A stretch of 64,000 nucleotides of DNA from Lutibacter sp. Its GTDB lineage: Bacteria > Bacteroidota > Bacteroidia > Flavobacteriales > Flavobacteriaceae. A program made the translations under genes and the position numbers. This document shows positions 19,801 through 28,511 of the stretch, piece by piece. The stretch lies in contig NZ_JAEINV010000005.1 in NCBI RefSeq assembly GCF_016342705.1, positions 1 to 64,000 on the forward strand. The letters are read 5' to 3'. The notes below the pieces were generated by a model. The model saw only the letters and a program-made list of their open reading frames with translations, had not been told where the DNA came from and ran no database searches. The stretch's first letter is position 1. The number at the start of each line of letters is the position of its first letter.

Positions 19801-21251
19801 TTAAAAATTTCGTTTCGTATATAACTTAAATCTTCAGGGAATACTGTGTCATGTATTTTTACACTTCCATTTAAAAAATCTTCTTGACTATACCCAAATA
19901 ATTTTTCGGCATTTTCTGAGGCAAAAACAACTGGAAAATCTCTTTCATTCTTACATAGAATAGCAACGGAAGAACTTTTATTTATAATATTATACGCTTC
20001 CCTAATTATGTTTTCATTATGTTTTTTTTCGGTTATTTCATGAAAAAACACCATCAAACCCTTTTTTGAAGGTATAATTCTATTTTCAAACCATCTATTC
20101 CAAGGTTTAAAATAGTTTTCAAAACTAATTGGTTTGTTTGTTTTTATTGCAATTTGAAAATTATCATAAAATATGTCACCTTCTTTTTCTGGATACTCTA
20201 TCCAAATATTTTTACCCAACAAATAATCTACACTCCTACCTAATAAATCTGCTGCTCTTTGGTTTAAATAAACATAATTGGCATTTGAATCTAAAAGTAT
20301 AAATCCTTCTTTTATACTTGAAATAGTATCTGACAACAAGTCTTTTGTTAAATTAATTTCATGTTCTGCTAAAACACTTTCTGTAACATCTTGCGCAATT
20401 CCAATTATTTTAACAATTTTACCATCCTCAACAATAACACTTCTTTTTTCGGTTAAATATTTTAACTTATTGTTGCTTGTAATAATTCTATAATTTAACT
20501 GCTGATTGGTGTTTTTTAATAAATGTTCTAACGAAAAATTACAAACCACCGCTCTATCATCTTCATGTATAAATGATTCAAAAAACGATAAAGAAGGCTC
20601 AATTGATTGTGGTTCAATTTCAACCATATTAAAAGCTTCATCAGACCAATGAGTTTCATTTGTTTTAAAATTATAAAACCAACTTCCTAATTTTGCAATG
20701 GACTGAGATTGTTTGTAGCGACTTTCGCTTTCCTTTAATTTATTTCTAATTTTTACCTTTTCAGTAATGTTTTCAATAGATATCACTACATTTTCAAGAG
20801 ATGCTATACTGTCATTTGCTACTTTAAATCTTATTAAAATATCAAATTCTTCACCCTCAATTGTTTTGTTTACCGTTTCTAATTCCGTTTCCGTTCTACC
20901 TAACAAAACATCTACAATTAATTTTGCAAATCCTGCATTAGATTTTTCGGTAAAAACAATGTTTAAATTATTTAATAAGTCTTTTTTACTTTTGGCTTTA
21001 TAGAGTTGTACGGCAGTTTTATTTACATCTTTAATAGTAACTAGTGAAGCTAATTCTGGTATAAGGTGAGGGTTTTTGTTTAATAAGTCTATTAAATTAG
21101 TATTATGTTCCTTCAGTTTATTTTCAATAAATAATTTAGCTTTTGAAAAATCTTCAATCCACAATGCAATTGGAGCATATTCAAAAAAATTAAAATAATT
21201 AAAGTTTAAACTCTCATCATTCGAACCATTAGTAATAATTCTTTCCTTCAT
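16842..21251 (-). CDS. Multi-PAS hybrid sensor histidine kinase with GAF and receiver domains
   Basis: A 1469-residue protein with no obvious membrane helices, so it is probably a cytosolic sensor. In order it has an N-terminal region, about six PAS/PAC units (roughly 170-920), a GAF domain (about 930-1075), HisKA with SHEIRTPMNG near 1108, HATPase with NQILTNLLSNSFKFT, DTGVGI and GTGLGLAIS, and a C-terminal receiver whose phospho-Asp is in FMDIKMP near 1400. Two successive PAS units (about 537-664 and 664-790) are recent duplicates sharing NTPLASIIWD and AERIFGY. The signal is unknown. No Hpt protein or DNA-binding output is adjacent. Confidence 0.93.
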   Translation of the reverse strand: MKERIITNGSNDESLNFNYFNFFEYAPIALWIEDFSKAKLFIENKLKEHNTNLIDLLNKNPHLIPELASLVTIKDVNKTAVQLYKAKSKKDLLNNLNIVFTEKSNAGFAKLIVDVLLGRTETELETVNKTIEGEEFDILIRFKVANDSIASLENVVISIENITEKVKIRNKLKESESRYKQSQSIAKLGSWFYNFKTNETHWSDEAFNMVEIEPQSIEPSLSFFESFIHEDDRAVVCNFSLEHLLKNTNQQLNYRIITSNNKLKYLTEKRSVIVEDGKIVKIIGIAQDVTESVLAEHEINLTKDLLSDTISSIKEGFILLDSNANYVYLNQRAADLLGRSVDYLLGKNIWIEYPEKEGDIFYDNFQIAIKTNKPISFENYFKPWNRWFENRIIPSKKGLMVFFHEITEKKHNENIIREAYNIINKSSSVAILCKNERDFPVVFASENAEKLFGYSQEDFLNGSVKIHDTVFPEDLSYIRNEIFKLIKSNLITIKPKPFRVYTKDKTIKWIKPNIDVIRNEQNEITHIQGIVEDYTEQKNTEDLFFKSNQQLKEQFNNTPLASIIWDYNFNVLEWNSSAERIFGYTAAEAIGKHVNELLLLKDTFTKVEAIWENLINDKGGYRSTNKNKTKNGKIIICDWYNVTLKDSYGNITGIASLAEDVTERKKTEELLFESSQRLKHLFNNTPLASIIWDLDFNIIEWNDAAERIFGYSSAEVKGKSNKDLLTPPHLLNEMKTIRETSLIESDRFRHTNQNITKSGKIITCDWYSVTLKDAKNNTIGVACMVDDITERVKAKKLLEKSEKKYKDIFEKSVDSVMVLKNGLFSDCNEATLKMFGFKNKEDLLKLHPSELSPEFQKDERNSFIKAEKVISIAVEKGFNRFKWYHKRKNGEVFPAEVTLTKIEDIDNSTTIHAVVIDISDRVKKEELENVLYNISKGASAIDDFNEFSLFIKEELHKIIDTSNFYIALYEESTDMIKMPVMVDEKEDLIEFPAEKSLTGYVIKSGKPLMVSNQQHKQLIDLGIVDLVGEEAEIWVGVPLKIQDKIIGAIAVQSYSNINAYHQDDLQLLEFVADQISITIQRKNSEDELKKALIKAQESDKLKSSFLANMSHEIRTPMNGIIGFSELFLNPELSNFDRKKYANIVVNSSKRLLAIVNDILDISKIEAGVVKLNYQSTNINHLIDDLHEFYKQIAKDHNLNLKVSKGLDSAKSFIEIDGPKLNQILTNLLSNSFKFTEEGGVEFGYELKDNETLLFYVKDTGVGIDKELHSVIFDRFMQANLNLSKQSKGTGLGLAISKKFVELFGGQIWIDSNKKGTSIYFTIPYLKSKAKPIISVVEQKTTQIPIENMELTILIAEDEEYNMLYMNELFSNSKINILEAFNGQEAVDLAKSNKDIGLIFMDIKMPIMNGIEAMHEIKKFNPNIPIIALSAFAMESDKETALKNGFDEYLSKPIDRKKLFALLSTYASKL

Positions 21252-21341
21252 TTTATTAATTTATGGGGTTTAAATTATAAATATACTAAATATTTGTAGG
21301 ATTTTACTTGTTGAAAAACTTAAAGTTTAGGATTAAAATTC

Positions 21342-22139
21342 CTAATTATTTGTTGGTAGGGAAATTGTAAATGAAGAACCTTTTAAAATTTCACTTTTTA
21401 CAGAAATTTTTCCTTCATGTTTTTTTACAATTTTTTGTGCAATTGGCAAGCCTAAACCAATACATTTTACTTTATCTTCTGAATAGGTATTAACAACGCT
21501 AAACTCATTAAAAATAAACGACAAATCCTTTTCTTCAAGCCCAATGCCATTATCCGATATGCTAATAATTAAATTAGGGTTTTCATGAACTATCTCAACT
21601 TCAATTTCTGTATTTTCTTTTGAATAGCGAATCGCATTATTCAATATATTTAAAATTGCAATTTCAAGTTCATTCTTATCAAACTTAAATTCAATAACAG
21701 CTAATGGTATATGCTTTTTTATACGAATGCTTTTTTTATTGGCTAAAACTTCTGCTTTTTCAATTACAGCATTTATAAAATTATTAAAATTATATGCTAA
21801 AAAAGTAAACTTTAAATCAGGTTGTTGATATCTCGCATATTCCGCCAGTTTATTCAAAAAATTCAAAGAAAACTCGGCCGAATTTTTAATAATTTCAATA
21901 TGACTTTTTAGTTTATCTGGGTTGTAATTTGGTAATCCTTCCAAAATCATTTCTGAAAATGAGAACGACACACCAACTGGATTTTTTAAATTATGAATAA
22001 GCTTTTTAAAAATTAAATTATTTAGGTCAACTACCTCGTTTAATTCGTTGTTTTTATTCTTTAGTTTTAGGCTTAATTCAATAATTTTTTCTTCTAGTTC
22101 ATCCGTGTAATATTGCAACTCTTTAATCTCTTTTTTCAA
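21342..22139 (-). CDS. Sensor histidine kinase with N-terminal coiled coil
   Basis: A cytosolic kinase of about 265 residues. A charged heptad-like N-terminus (KKEIKELQYYTDELEEKIIELS) leads into an H-box HNLKNPVG (His about 49), then HATPase motifs NAIRYS, SDNGIGL and GLGLPIA. It lacks a recognisable sensor domain and receiver. No ATG is available. I prefer the TTG at 22139, because an upstream TTG at 22190 would add a non-conserved-looking stretch. It precedes the hybrid kinase on the same strand and diverges from panB. Confidence 0.85.
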   Translation of the reverse strand: MKKEIKELQYYTDELEEKIIELSLKLKNKNNELNEVVDLNNLIFKKLIHNLKNPVGVSFSFSEMILEGLPNYNPDKLKSHIEIIKNSAEFSLNFLNKLAEYARYQQPDLKFTFLAYNFNNFINAVIEKAEVLANKKSIRIKKHIPLAVIEFKFDKNELEIAILNILNNAIRYSKENTEIEVEIVHENPNLIISISDNGIGLEEKDLSFIFNEFSVVNTYSEDKVKCIGLGLPIAQKIVKKHEGKISVKSEILKGSSFTISLPTNN

Positions 22140-22302
22140 AATAACATATCTTTTTACGGTAAATTTAAATGTATTACAGTAATAATTCAAATTTTTATAT
22201 AAATATTATAATTCTAGCGCATCAAAACCTATAAATTGAACATTCTTTTTATAGCAATGTTTTTTCATTACTTTTACCGTTACTTATAATAATACACAAA
22301 AA

Positions 22303-23121
22303 ATGTCGACTGCAAAAAAAGACTATAAGAGAATTACTACCAAAAGTTTGGTGGAAATGAAAAAAAATGGTGAAAAAATTGCCATGCTAACAGCCTATGA
22401 TTACACCATGGCAAAAATTTTAGACAATGCTGGTGTAGATATTCTTTTGGTTGGTGATTCTGCTTCAAATGTAATGGCTGGTCATGAAACAACTTTACCA
22501 ATTACTTTAGATCAAATGATTTACCACGCAAGCTCTGTAATTAGAGCTATTGACCGCTGTTTGGTAGTGGTAGATTTACCTTTTGGAAGCTATCAAGGAA
22601 ACTCACGTAGTGCGCTTGATTCTGCCATAAGAATTATGAAAGAATCTGGTGGACACGCAGTGAAACTAGAAGGTGGAAACGAAATTAGAGAATCTATTTC
22701 TCGTATTTTAACAGCCGGAATTCCTATAATGGGACATTTAGGTTTAACACCACAATCTATTTATAAATTTGGATCTTATACAGTAAGAGCAAAAGAAGAA
22801 GAAGAAGCTGAAAAATTAAAAGAAGACGCTTTGTTATTAGAAGAATTAGGTTGTTTTGCAATAGTATTAGAAAAAGTTCCAGCAAAATTAGCCAAAGAAG
22901 TTGCAGAAAGTATTTCAATTCCTGTAATTGGAATTGGCGCAGGAAATGGTGTTGACGGTCAAGTATTAGTAACACACGATATGTTGGGAATGACACATGA
23001 ATTTCACCCACGTTTTTTACGTCGTTATTTAGATTTATATTCTGAAATGACAACAGCCTTTGAAAATTACGTTACCGATGTAAAAAGCAGTGATTTCCCT
23101 AACGATAATGAACAATATTAA
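22303..23121 (+). CDS. panB: 3-methyl-2-oxobutanoate hydroxymethyltransferase
   Basis: PanB transfers a hydroxymethyl group from methylene-tetrahydrofolate to ketoisovalerate, the first step of pantothenate synthesis. The 272 residues show [17 protein letters not shown], the metal-binding [24 protein letters not shown] and [18 protein letters not shown]. The length is normal. The next gene begins immediately after the stop with no gap, so the two are probably translated from one transcript. Confidence 0.97.
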   Translation: MSTAKKDYKRITTKSLVEMKKNGEKIAMLTAYDYTMAKILDNAGVDILLVGDSASNVMAGHETTLPITLDQMIYHASSVIRAIDRCLVVVDLPFGSYQGNSRSALDSAIRIMKESGGHAVKLEGGNEIRESISRILTAGIPIMGHLGLTPQSIYKFGSYTVRAKEEEEAEKLKEDALLLEELGCFAIVLEKVPAKLAKEVAESISIPVIGIGAGNGVDGQVLVTHDMLGMTHEFHPRFLRRYLDLYSEMTTAFENYVTDVKSSDFPNDNEQY

Positions 23122-24471
23122 ATGAAAATACTTCTTATAGATACCAATCATAGTATTTTAAAAGCTGGTTTAGAAAAATTAGGCTGTATTTGTGACGAAG
23201 ATTATACTTCTTCAAAAGAAAAAATTGAAGAAAAAATAAGCAATTATAACGGTATTGTAATAAGAAGTAGATTTGATATAGATCAACATTTTATAAATAA
23301 AGCCACCAACCTTAAATTTATTGCTCGTGTTGGTGCAGGGATTGAAAGTATTGATGTTGATTATGCCAAAACAAAAGGAATTCATTTAATTTCATCTCCA
23401 GAAGGAAATAGAAATGCTGTTGGAGAACACGCACTTGGAATGATTTTATCTTTATTCAACAATATTAAAAAAGCCGATTTAGAAATCCGTCAAGGGAAAT
23501 GGTTACGTGAAGCAAACAGAGGAATTGAACTAGAAGGCAAAACAGTTGGAATTATAGGTTACGGAAACATGGGAAAAGCCTTTGCCAAAAAACTAAAAGG
23601 TTTTGATGTTGAAGTTATTTGTTATGATATAAAAGAAGGTGTTGGTGATGAAAATTGCAAACAAGTAACATTGACTGAATTACAAGAGAAAGCAACTGTT
23701 TTAAGTTTGCACACACCATTTAATGAATTATCTTATAAAATGGTAAATACTAGTTTTATTTCAAAATTCAAAAAACCATTTTATTTAATAAACACTGCTA
23801 GAGGATCTGCCGTTGTAACAAATGACTTAGTTGAAGCACTTATAAATAAAAAAGTGTTAGGCGCTTGTTTAGATGTGTTGGAATACGAAAAATTATCTTT
23901 TGAAAATTTATTTGAAAACGATATTTTACCGGAAGCGTTCAGCTATTTAATAAAAGCTGATAATGTATTATTATCGCCACATATTGCTGGTTGGACAGTG
24001 GAATCTAAAGTTAAATTAGCCCAAGTAATTGTTGATAAAGTGCAAACTACTTTTTTTGAAGAAAATAGTATTGAAGAAAAAACAACAACTAAAAGAGTTA
24101 CCGGAATTGGTGGATTATTTTTTAAAACCGAAAATCCAACTGAATTAAAAGAATGGTATAAAAAACATTTAGACTTTAATGTAGATGATTACGGATGTAC
24201 TTTTTGGTGGAAAAACAACAATAACAAACCCGCAAGTACGCAATGGAGTCCTTTTAAAAGTGACACCACTTATTTTTCTCCTTCAAAAAAAGACTTTATG
24301 TTTAACTATAGAGTTGAAAATTTAGTAGATTTATTAGTGCAATTAAAAAATGAAGGCGTCACCATTGTTGGAGAAATGGAAGCATACGAATACGGTAAAT
24401 TTGGTTGGATTTTAGACCCTGAAGGTAATAAAATTGAACTTTGGGAGCCAATTGATAGTGCTTTTTTATAA
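23122..24471 (+). CDS. D-2-hydroxyacid dehydrogenase fused to a C-terminal VOC (glyoxalase-fold) domain
   Basis: Residues 1 to about 313 form an NAD-dependent D-2-hydroxyacid dehydrogenase, with GIIGYGNMGKAFAKKL as the nucleotide loop and catalytic R227, E254 and H287 (in LSPHIAGW). Free-standing proteins of this type in flavobacteria are often called phosphoglycerate dehydrogenases. Residues from about 324 to 449 are a VOC domain, starting RVTGIGGLFFKTENP and ending GWILDPEGNKIELWEP. The frame is continuous with no stop at the junction. The joint reaction is unknown. The VOC part could act on a reactive carbonyl linked to the dehydrogenase substrate, but this is speculation. Confidence 0.88.
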   Translation: MKILLIDTNHSILKAGLEKLGCICDEDYTSSKEKIEEKISNYNGIVIRSRFDIDQHFINKATNLKFIARVGAGIESIDVDYAKTKGIHLISSPEGNRNAVGEHALGMILSLFNNIKKADLEIRQGKWLREANRGIELEGKTVGIIGYGNMGKAFAKKLKGFDVEVICYDIKEGVGDENCKQVTLTELQEKATVLSLHTPFNELSYKMVNTSFISKFKKPFYLINTARGSAVVTNDLVEALINKKVLGACLDVLEYEKLSFENLFENDILPEAFSYLIKADNVLLSPHIAGWTVESKVKLAQVIVDKVQTTFFEENSIEEKTTTKRVTGIGGLFFKTENPTELKEWYKKHLDFNVDDYGCTFWWKNNNNKPASTQWSPFKSDTTYFSPSKKDFMFNYRVENLVDLLVQLKNEGVTIVGEMEAYEYGKFGWILDPEGNKIELWEPIDSAFL

Positions 24472-24495
24472 AAAAATTAATTAAAACAATAAAAA

Positions 24496-24771
24496 ATGGA
24501 TGTAATTGATGAAAAAGGAAACGTAATTCCAAAAAGCAGTGAAGAAAGTAAAAGAGTATTGGCGGGAATTTTAGCTATTTTACTTGGTACCTTAGGTGTT
24601 CATAAATTTGTACTGGGATACACAAAAGAAGGTATTATTCAACTTATAATATCGGTATTCAGCTGCGGAACATTAGGAATAATTGGTTTTATTGAAGGAA
24701 TAATTTACCTAACAAAATCTGATGAGGAATTTATTTATATGTACCAAACCAATAAAAAAGGCTGGTTTTAA
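24496..24771 (+). CDS. TM2-domain membrane protein
   Basis: A 91-residue protein. An N-terminal hydrophilic segment precedes two membrane helices (LAGILAILLGTLGVHKFVLGY and GIIQLIISVFSCGTLGIIGFIEGIIYL), the TM2 domain layout. The role of TM2 proteins in bacteria is not established. It lies 24 bases after the dehydrogenase-VOC gene on the same strand and meets the convergent acyltransferase gene two bases later. Confidence 0.85.
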   Translation: MDVIDEKGNVIPKSSEESKRVLAGILAILLGTLGVHKFVLGYTKEGIIQLIISVFSCGTLGIIGFIEGIIYLTKSDEEFIYMYQTNKKGWF

Positions 24772-24773
24772 AT

Positions 24774-26612
24774 TTATTCTGAAGCTGAAGTTTCATTAGG
24801 AGTTTCAGCTTCATTGTTTTCATTTTCCAAACGGCTTTCTAACTCTGCCTGAAATTCTTCCATAACAGGTTTTACAGTGCTTTCTGGTATTTCAGAAATT
24901 CTGATATACATTAATCCATCAACAGAATTATTAAACAACGGGTCAACATTAAACGCCACTAATCGTGCATTTTGTTTTACGTATTTTTTAATTAATACAG
25001 GAATACGCAATGCTCCAGGTTCAATTTCATCAATAACCTTATCAAATTTATTCATATCTGCCTGCGTAGCATCAAAAACAAAATCTTTATCGGCATCTTT
25101 TAGTTTTACTTTATATTCTTTTTTAGGATGAATATATTGCGCAATGTATGGATCGTAATAATGAGATTTCATAAACTCAATCATTAACGATTTTGAAAAA
25201 TTAGAGAACTGATTGCTAATACTAACTCCGCCAATTAAATATTTATATTCTGGATATCGCAATGTAACGTGTACAATACCTTTCCAAAGTAAAAATAAAG
25301 GCATTGGCTTTTGTTGGTATTCTTTTATTATAAAAGCACGCCCCATTTCAATAGAATATTCCATCATGGAATATAATTCGGGCTCAAACTTAAATAAGGT
25401 TTGCACGTAAAAACCGTGAATACCATACTTGGCGTAAATATCTTTTCCCAATCCCATTCTATAAGCACCAGCTAAAGCTTTTGCTTCATCGTCCCATAAA
25501 AATAAATGATGATAATAACTATCAAAACTGTCTAAATCTATAGCTTCATTAGTTCCTTCTCCAACCTCTCTAAAAGTAATTTCACGCAAACGACCAATTT
25601 CAAAAATTAAATTTGGTATATCTTTTCTTTGTGCAAAAAACACTTCGTAATTCTTACTCTTTAGCAATCGCCCACCATTTTCTCTTAATGCATCAACCTC
25701 AGAAATCATCTTATCCGTGTCTCTTTGCCCAACAATTTCTTTTGGAGCTTTTGGTAATTTAAGTGCTGCAGTAGTTAGCGGTTTTGATTCCTTTTGATAA
25801 GGATTTGCTAACATATATGTTTTCCTACGAATAAAATCGCAAAAATCGTGAGTGCTTTTATACTCTTCTTGATCTGCAACCGAAATTGCTTTCCCAATCC
25901 TAACTTTAATAACTCTACCTTTTTGAGATAATAGTTCTGAAGGTAATTTAGCTGTACGAAAGGTTGGATTTAATTTTGATAACAAATAAAACAACCTGCT
26001 ATTTCTAGCATGAAAATATATTGGAATTACAGGTACGTTGGCTTTTTGAATTAATTTAATGGCACCTTCTTCCCAAGGTCTATCAACAATTAGTTTTCCA
26101 TCTTTATAAGTAGACACTTCACCGGCAGGGAAGACTCCTAGTGGGTTTCCAGCTTTTACATGAGCTAAAGCATTTTTTAAACCAGAAACACTTGATTGCG
26201 CCTCCTTTCTATCTTCAAAAGGATTTACAGGCATTATAAACGGTTTCATAGGTTCAATTCTATGCAATAAAAAATTGGCTATTATTTTATAATCAGGACG
26301 TTTTTCAATTAATAATTTAAGTAATAAAATTCCGTCAATTCCACCTAGTGGATGATTAGAAACAGTAATAAAGGCTCCTTCTTTTGGGATTCTCCTTAAA
26401 TCTTCTTCAGGAATTTCAAACTTTATTTCTAAATCATCTAAAAGAGCCGTGAAAAATTCTAAATCTTTTAAATGTTTATGCTTGCTATAAATTCTATTTA
26501 TCGCAGAAATTCTAAGCACTTTCATAAGCACCCAGCCAAAAAATGTCCCTATAAATCCATATTTATCAAGGTTTACAGCCTTTGCAACTTCTTTAGCAGA
26601 TACTAAACTCAT
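24774..26612 (-). CDS. OlsF-like bifunctional acyltransferase (PlsC-like O-acyl + GNAT N-acyl domains)
   Basis: A 612-residue protein joining two acyltransferases. The N-terminal half has a PlsC-type site, NHPLGGID at 86-93, with EVSTY and IPIYFHARNS downstream. The C-terminal part (about 320-570) is a hemolysin-like GNAT domain containing REITFREVGEGTNEAIDLD. The same order occurs in OlsF, which makes ornithine lipids in Serratia and flavobacteria. OlsF uses the GNAT part to acylate the amino acid and the PlsC part to add the second chain. The amino acid used here is not known. Action at the inner membrane face is inferred. The last 30 or so residues are acidic and disordered-looking. Confidence 0.85.
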   Translation of the reverse strand: MSLVSAKEVAKAVNLDKYGFIGTFFGWVLMKVLRISAINRIYSKHKHLKDLEFFTALLDDLEIKFEIPEEDLRRIPKEGAFITVSNHPLGGIDGILLLKLLIEKRPDYKIIANFLLHRIEPMKPFIMPVNPFEDRKEAQSSVSGLKNALAHVKAGNPLGVFPAGEVSTYKDGKLIVDRPWEEGAIKLIQKANVPVIPIYFHARNSRLFYLLSKLNPTFRTAKLPSELLSQKGRVIKVRIGKAISVADQEEYKSTHDFCDFIRRKTYMLANPYQKESKPLTTAALKLPKAPKEIVGQRDTDKMISEVDALRENGGRLLKSKNYEVFFAQRKDIPNLIFEIGRLREITFREVGEGTNEAIDLDSFDSYYHHLFLWDDEAKALAGAYRMGLGKDIYAKYGIHGFYVQTLFKFEPELYSMMEYSIEMGRAFIIKEYQQKPMPLFLLWKGIVHVTLRYPEYKYLIGGVSISNQFSNFSKSLMIEFMKSHYYDPYIAQYIHPKKEYKVKLKDADKDFVFDATQADMNKFDKVIDEIEPGALRIPVLIKKYVKQNARLVAFNVDPLFNNSVDGLMYIRISEIPESTVKPVMEEFQAELESRLENENNEAETPNETSASE

Positions 26613-26634
26613 TTATATAAAATTAACGTAGCTA

Positions 26635-26663
26635 CAAAAATACATAAATTTATTTCAATACAA
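26635..26663 (-). promoter_or_regulatory. Promoter of the OlsF-like gene (TTG-N18-TATTTTTG)
   Basis: On the minus strand a perfect TAnnTTTG box (26642 to 26635) lies 22 bases before the ATG, and TTG at 26663-26661 is 18 bases upstream. The element overlaps the 3' end of lysC, so the acyltransferase can be transcribed separately. Confidence 0.55.
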
Positions 26664-27897
26664 GTTGAACAGTGCCTTTTGTAGCTTGTTTTAATAATAT
26701 TTCCCCTTTTTCCTCAATTGTATTTACAGCCTCTTCATTTGCGTGTCTTACGGTATATAACGAAACATTTTCGGAATATGTTACTTTATATTTTTGATTT
26801 ATTTCTGATAAAAATTGTTGGAAATTATTAAACTTATCTTCAATACACACTGAAAAACTTAATGCTGAATTTTGAATTAAGTTTACCTTTAATTTATAAT
26901 TATGTAAAATTTTAAAAATATCACTTAAATTATATTCTACCATAAACGAAAAATCCAGCGCTGCAATGGACACCAATATTTGTTGTTGCTTTAAAATGAA
27001 ACAAGGAATTTCTGGCAATAAATGATGTCCTTTTCCTACAATAGTTCCTTTTGACTCTAAATCGAAAAAAGAACGAACAAATAACGGTATATTTTTATTT
27101 TCTAATGGTTTCAAAGTTTTTGGATGAATTACTGAAGCACCATAAAATGCCATTTCAATAGCTTCCCCATAAGATATTTGTTGCAATAGTTGAGCGTTAT
27201 TAAAAAACCTCGGATCTGCATTTAAAACTCCATCCACATCTTTCCAAATTGTTAAACTATCTGCATTTAAACAGTAGGCAAAAATTGCAGCTGAATAATC
27301 TGACCCTTCTCTTCCTAAAGATGTTGTGTTTCCTTGAGGCGTTCTTCCTAAAAACCCTTGTGTTATGTATAAATTATTTGGATTTAACGTTGAAATATTT
27401 TGCAACGTACTTTCCCAATTCACATAAGCATCGCGATAATTATCATCTGTTTTTATATAATTCCGAACATCAATCCAACTATTTACAATCCCAATTTCAT
27501 TTAAATAAATACTGACAATTTTTGTAGAAAGTAATTCTCCAAAACCAATAATTTGATCGTAAATAAAGTTGTAATCTTTAATTTTATTTTTAATTAAAAA
27601 TCCACTTAACTGACCAAAAAACTGTTCAATTTCTAAAATAATTGTTGCCTTATTATTTGTAAATAAATTGTCAATAATATTAAAGTGATACGTTCTTACA
27701 AATTCAATTTTTTGAGATAAATCGTCCTTCTTAGTATGATACGAATGTATAATTTCTTCAAATGCATTGGTCATTTTTCCCATTGCAGAAATTACAATTA
27801 AAGTATTTTCAAATCCTTCATGTTGTAAAACTCGTACAACATTTTTTATACTTTCTGCATCTTTAACTGATGCTCCTCCAAATTTAAAAATTTTCAT
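26650..27897 (-). CDS. lysC: Aspartate kinase
   Basis: A 415-residue monofunctional aspartate kinase that phosphorylates aspartate at the entry of lysine, methionine and threonine synthesis. The ATP-site signature FKFGGASVKDA is at 3-13. TSLGREGSDYSAAIFA and WKDVDGVLNADPR mark the substrate region. The last 120 residues form the ACT-type regulatory part. It is cotranscribed with the GNAT gene 11 bases upstream. Confidence 0.93.
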   Translation of the reverse strand: MKIFKFGGASVKDAESIKNVVRVLQHEGFENTLIVISAMGKMTNAFEEIIHSYHTKKDDLSQKIEFVRTYHFNIIDNLFTNNKATIILEIEQFFGQLSGFLIKNKIKDYNFIYDQIIGFGELLSTKIVSIYLNEIGIVNSWIDVRNYIKTDDNYRDAYVNWESTLQNISTLNPNNLYITQGFLGRTPQGNTTSLGREGSDYSAAIFAYCLNADSLTIWKDVDGVLNADPRFFNNAQLLQQISYGEAIEMAFYGASVIHPKTLKPLENKNIPLFVRSFFDLESKGTIVGKGHHLLPEIPCFILKQQQILVSIAALDFSFMVEYNLSDIFKILHNYKLKVNLIQNSALSFSVCIEDKFNNFQQFLSEINQKYKVTYSENVSLYTVRHANEEAVNTIEEKGEILLKQATKGTVQLVLK

Positions 27898-27908
27898 GTT
27901 TACTAATT

Positions 27909-28388
27909 TTACAAACTGTTTATATAATTTTCAATTGCTTCATTTTCAATGTGTACCGTATCCCAATCTCGTAAAACACGCGCGCCCGTTTTTTCATAAA
28001 AATCAATTGCTGGCTTGTTCCAGTCTAGCACAGCCCATTCAATTCTTCTTACACCCTTGTTGTAACCAAATTCAATTACTTTGGTATATAAAGCACTTCC
28101 AATTTTAAGTCCTCTTTTCTTTTCGGTAACTATTAAATCTTCTAAATGAATTGTTGGCCCTTTCCAAGTGGAATATCTTGAATAAAATAATGCCATTCCA
28201 ACAATTTTTGAGTCAATTTCAGCAACAAAACAATTGAATAAAGGTATTTTCCCAAAACCATCGTTTTCTAAATCTTCAACCGTAACTTCAACAGCCTCGG
28301 TTTCCTTTTCAAAATGTGCTAATTCTTTAATTAAACTTAACACTTCAGACATATCCTCTTTAATTGCTTCTCGAATAGTAAAACTCAT
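27909..28388 (-). CDS. GNAT-family N-acetyltransferase
   Basis: A 159-residue GNAT enzyme similar to the diamine/thialysine acetyltransferase group. IREAIKEDM at the N-terminus, LEDLIVTEKKRGLKIGSALYTKV (acetyl-CoA loop, with RGLKIGSAL replacing RxxGxGxxL) and WNKPAIDFYEKTGA are visible. The substrate is unassigned. It is the first gene of a two-gene unit with lysC and diverges from fbp. Confidence 0.88.
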   Translation of the reverse strand: MSFTIREAIKEDMSEVLSLIKELAHFEKETEAVEVTVEDLENDGFGKIPLFNCFVAEIDSKIVGMALFYSRYSTWKGPTIHLEDLIVTEKKRGLKIGSALYTKVIEFGYNKGVRRIEWAVLDWNKPAIDFYEKTGARVLRDWDTVHIENEAIENYINSL

Positions 28389-28511
28389 TGTAAATAAAAA
28401 TATTTAATTAGTGTTGCTAAAGTAAAAAATTTGAACACAAAGTATCTTACAATCTCTTCATTATTAAAAAAAAAAATCTCGATATTTGTAAAAAACAATT
28501 CAACTTTTAAT

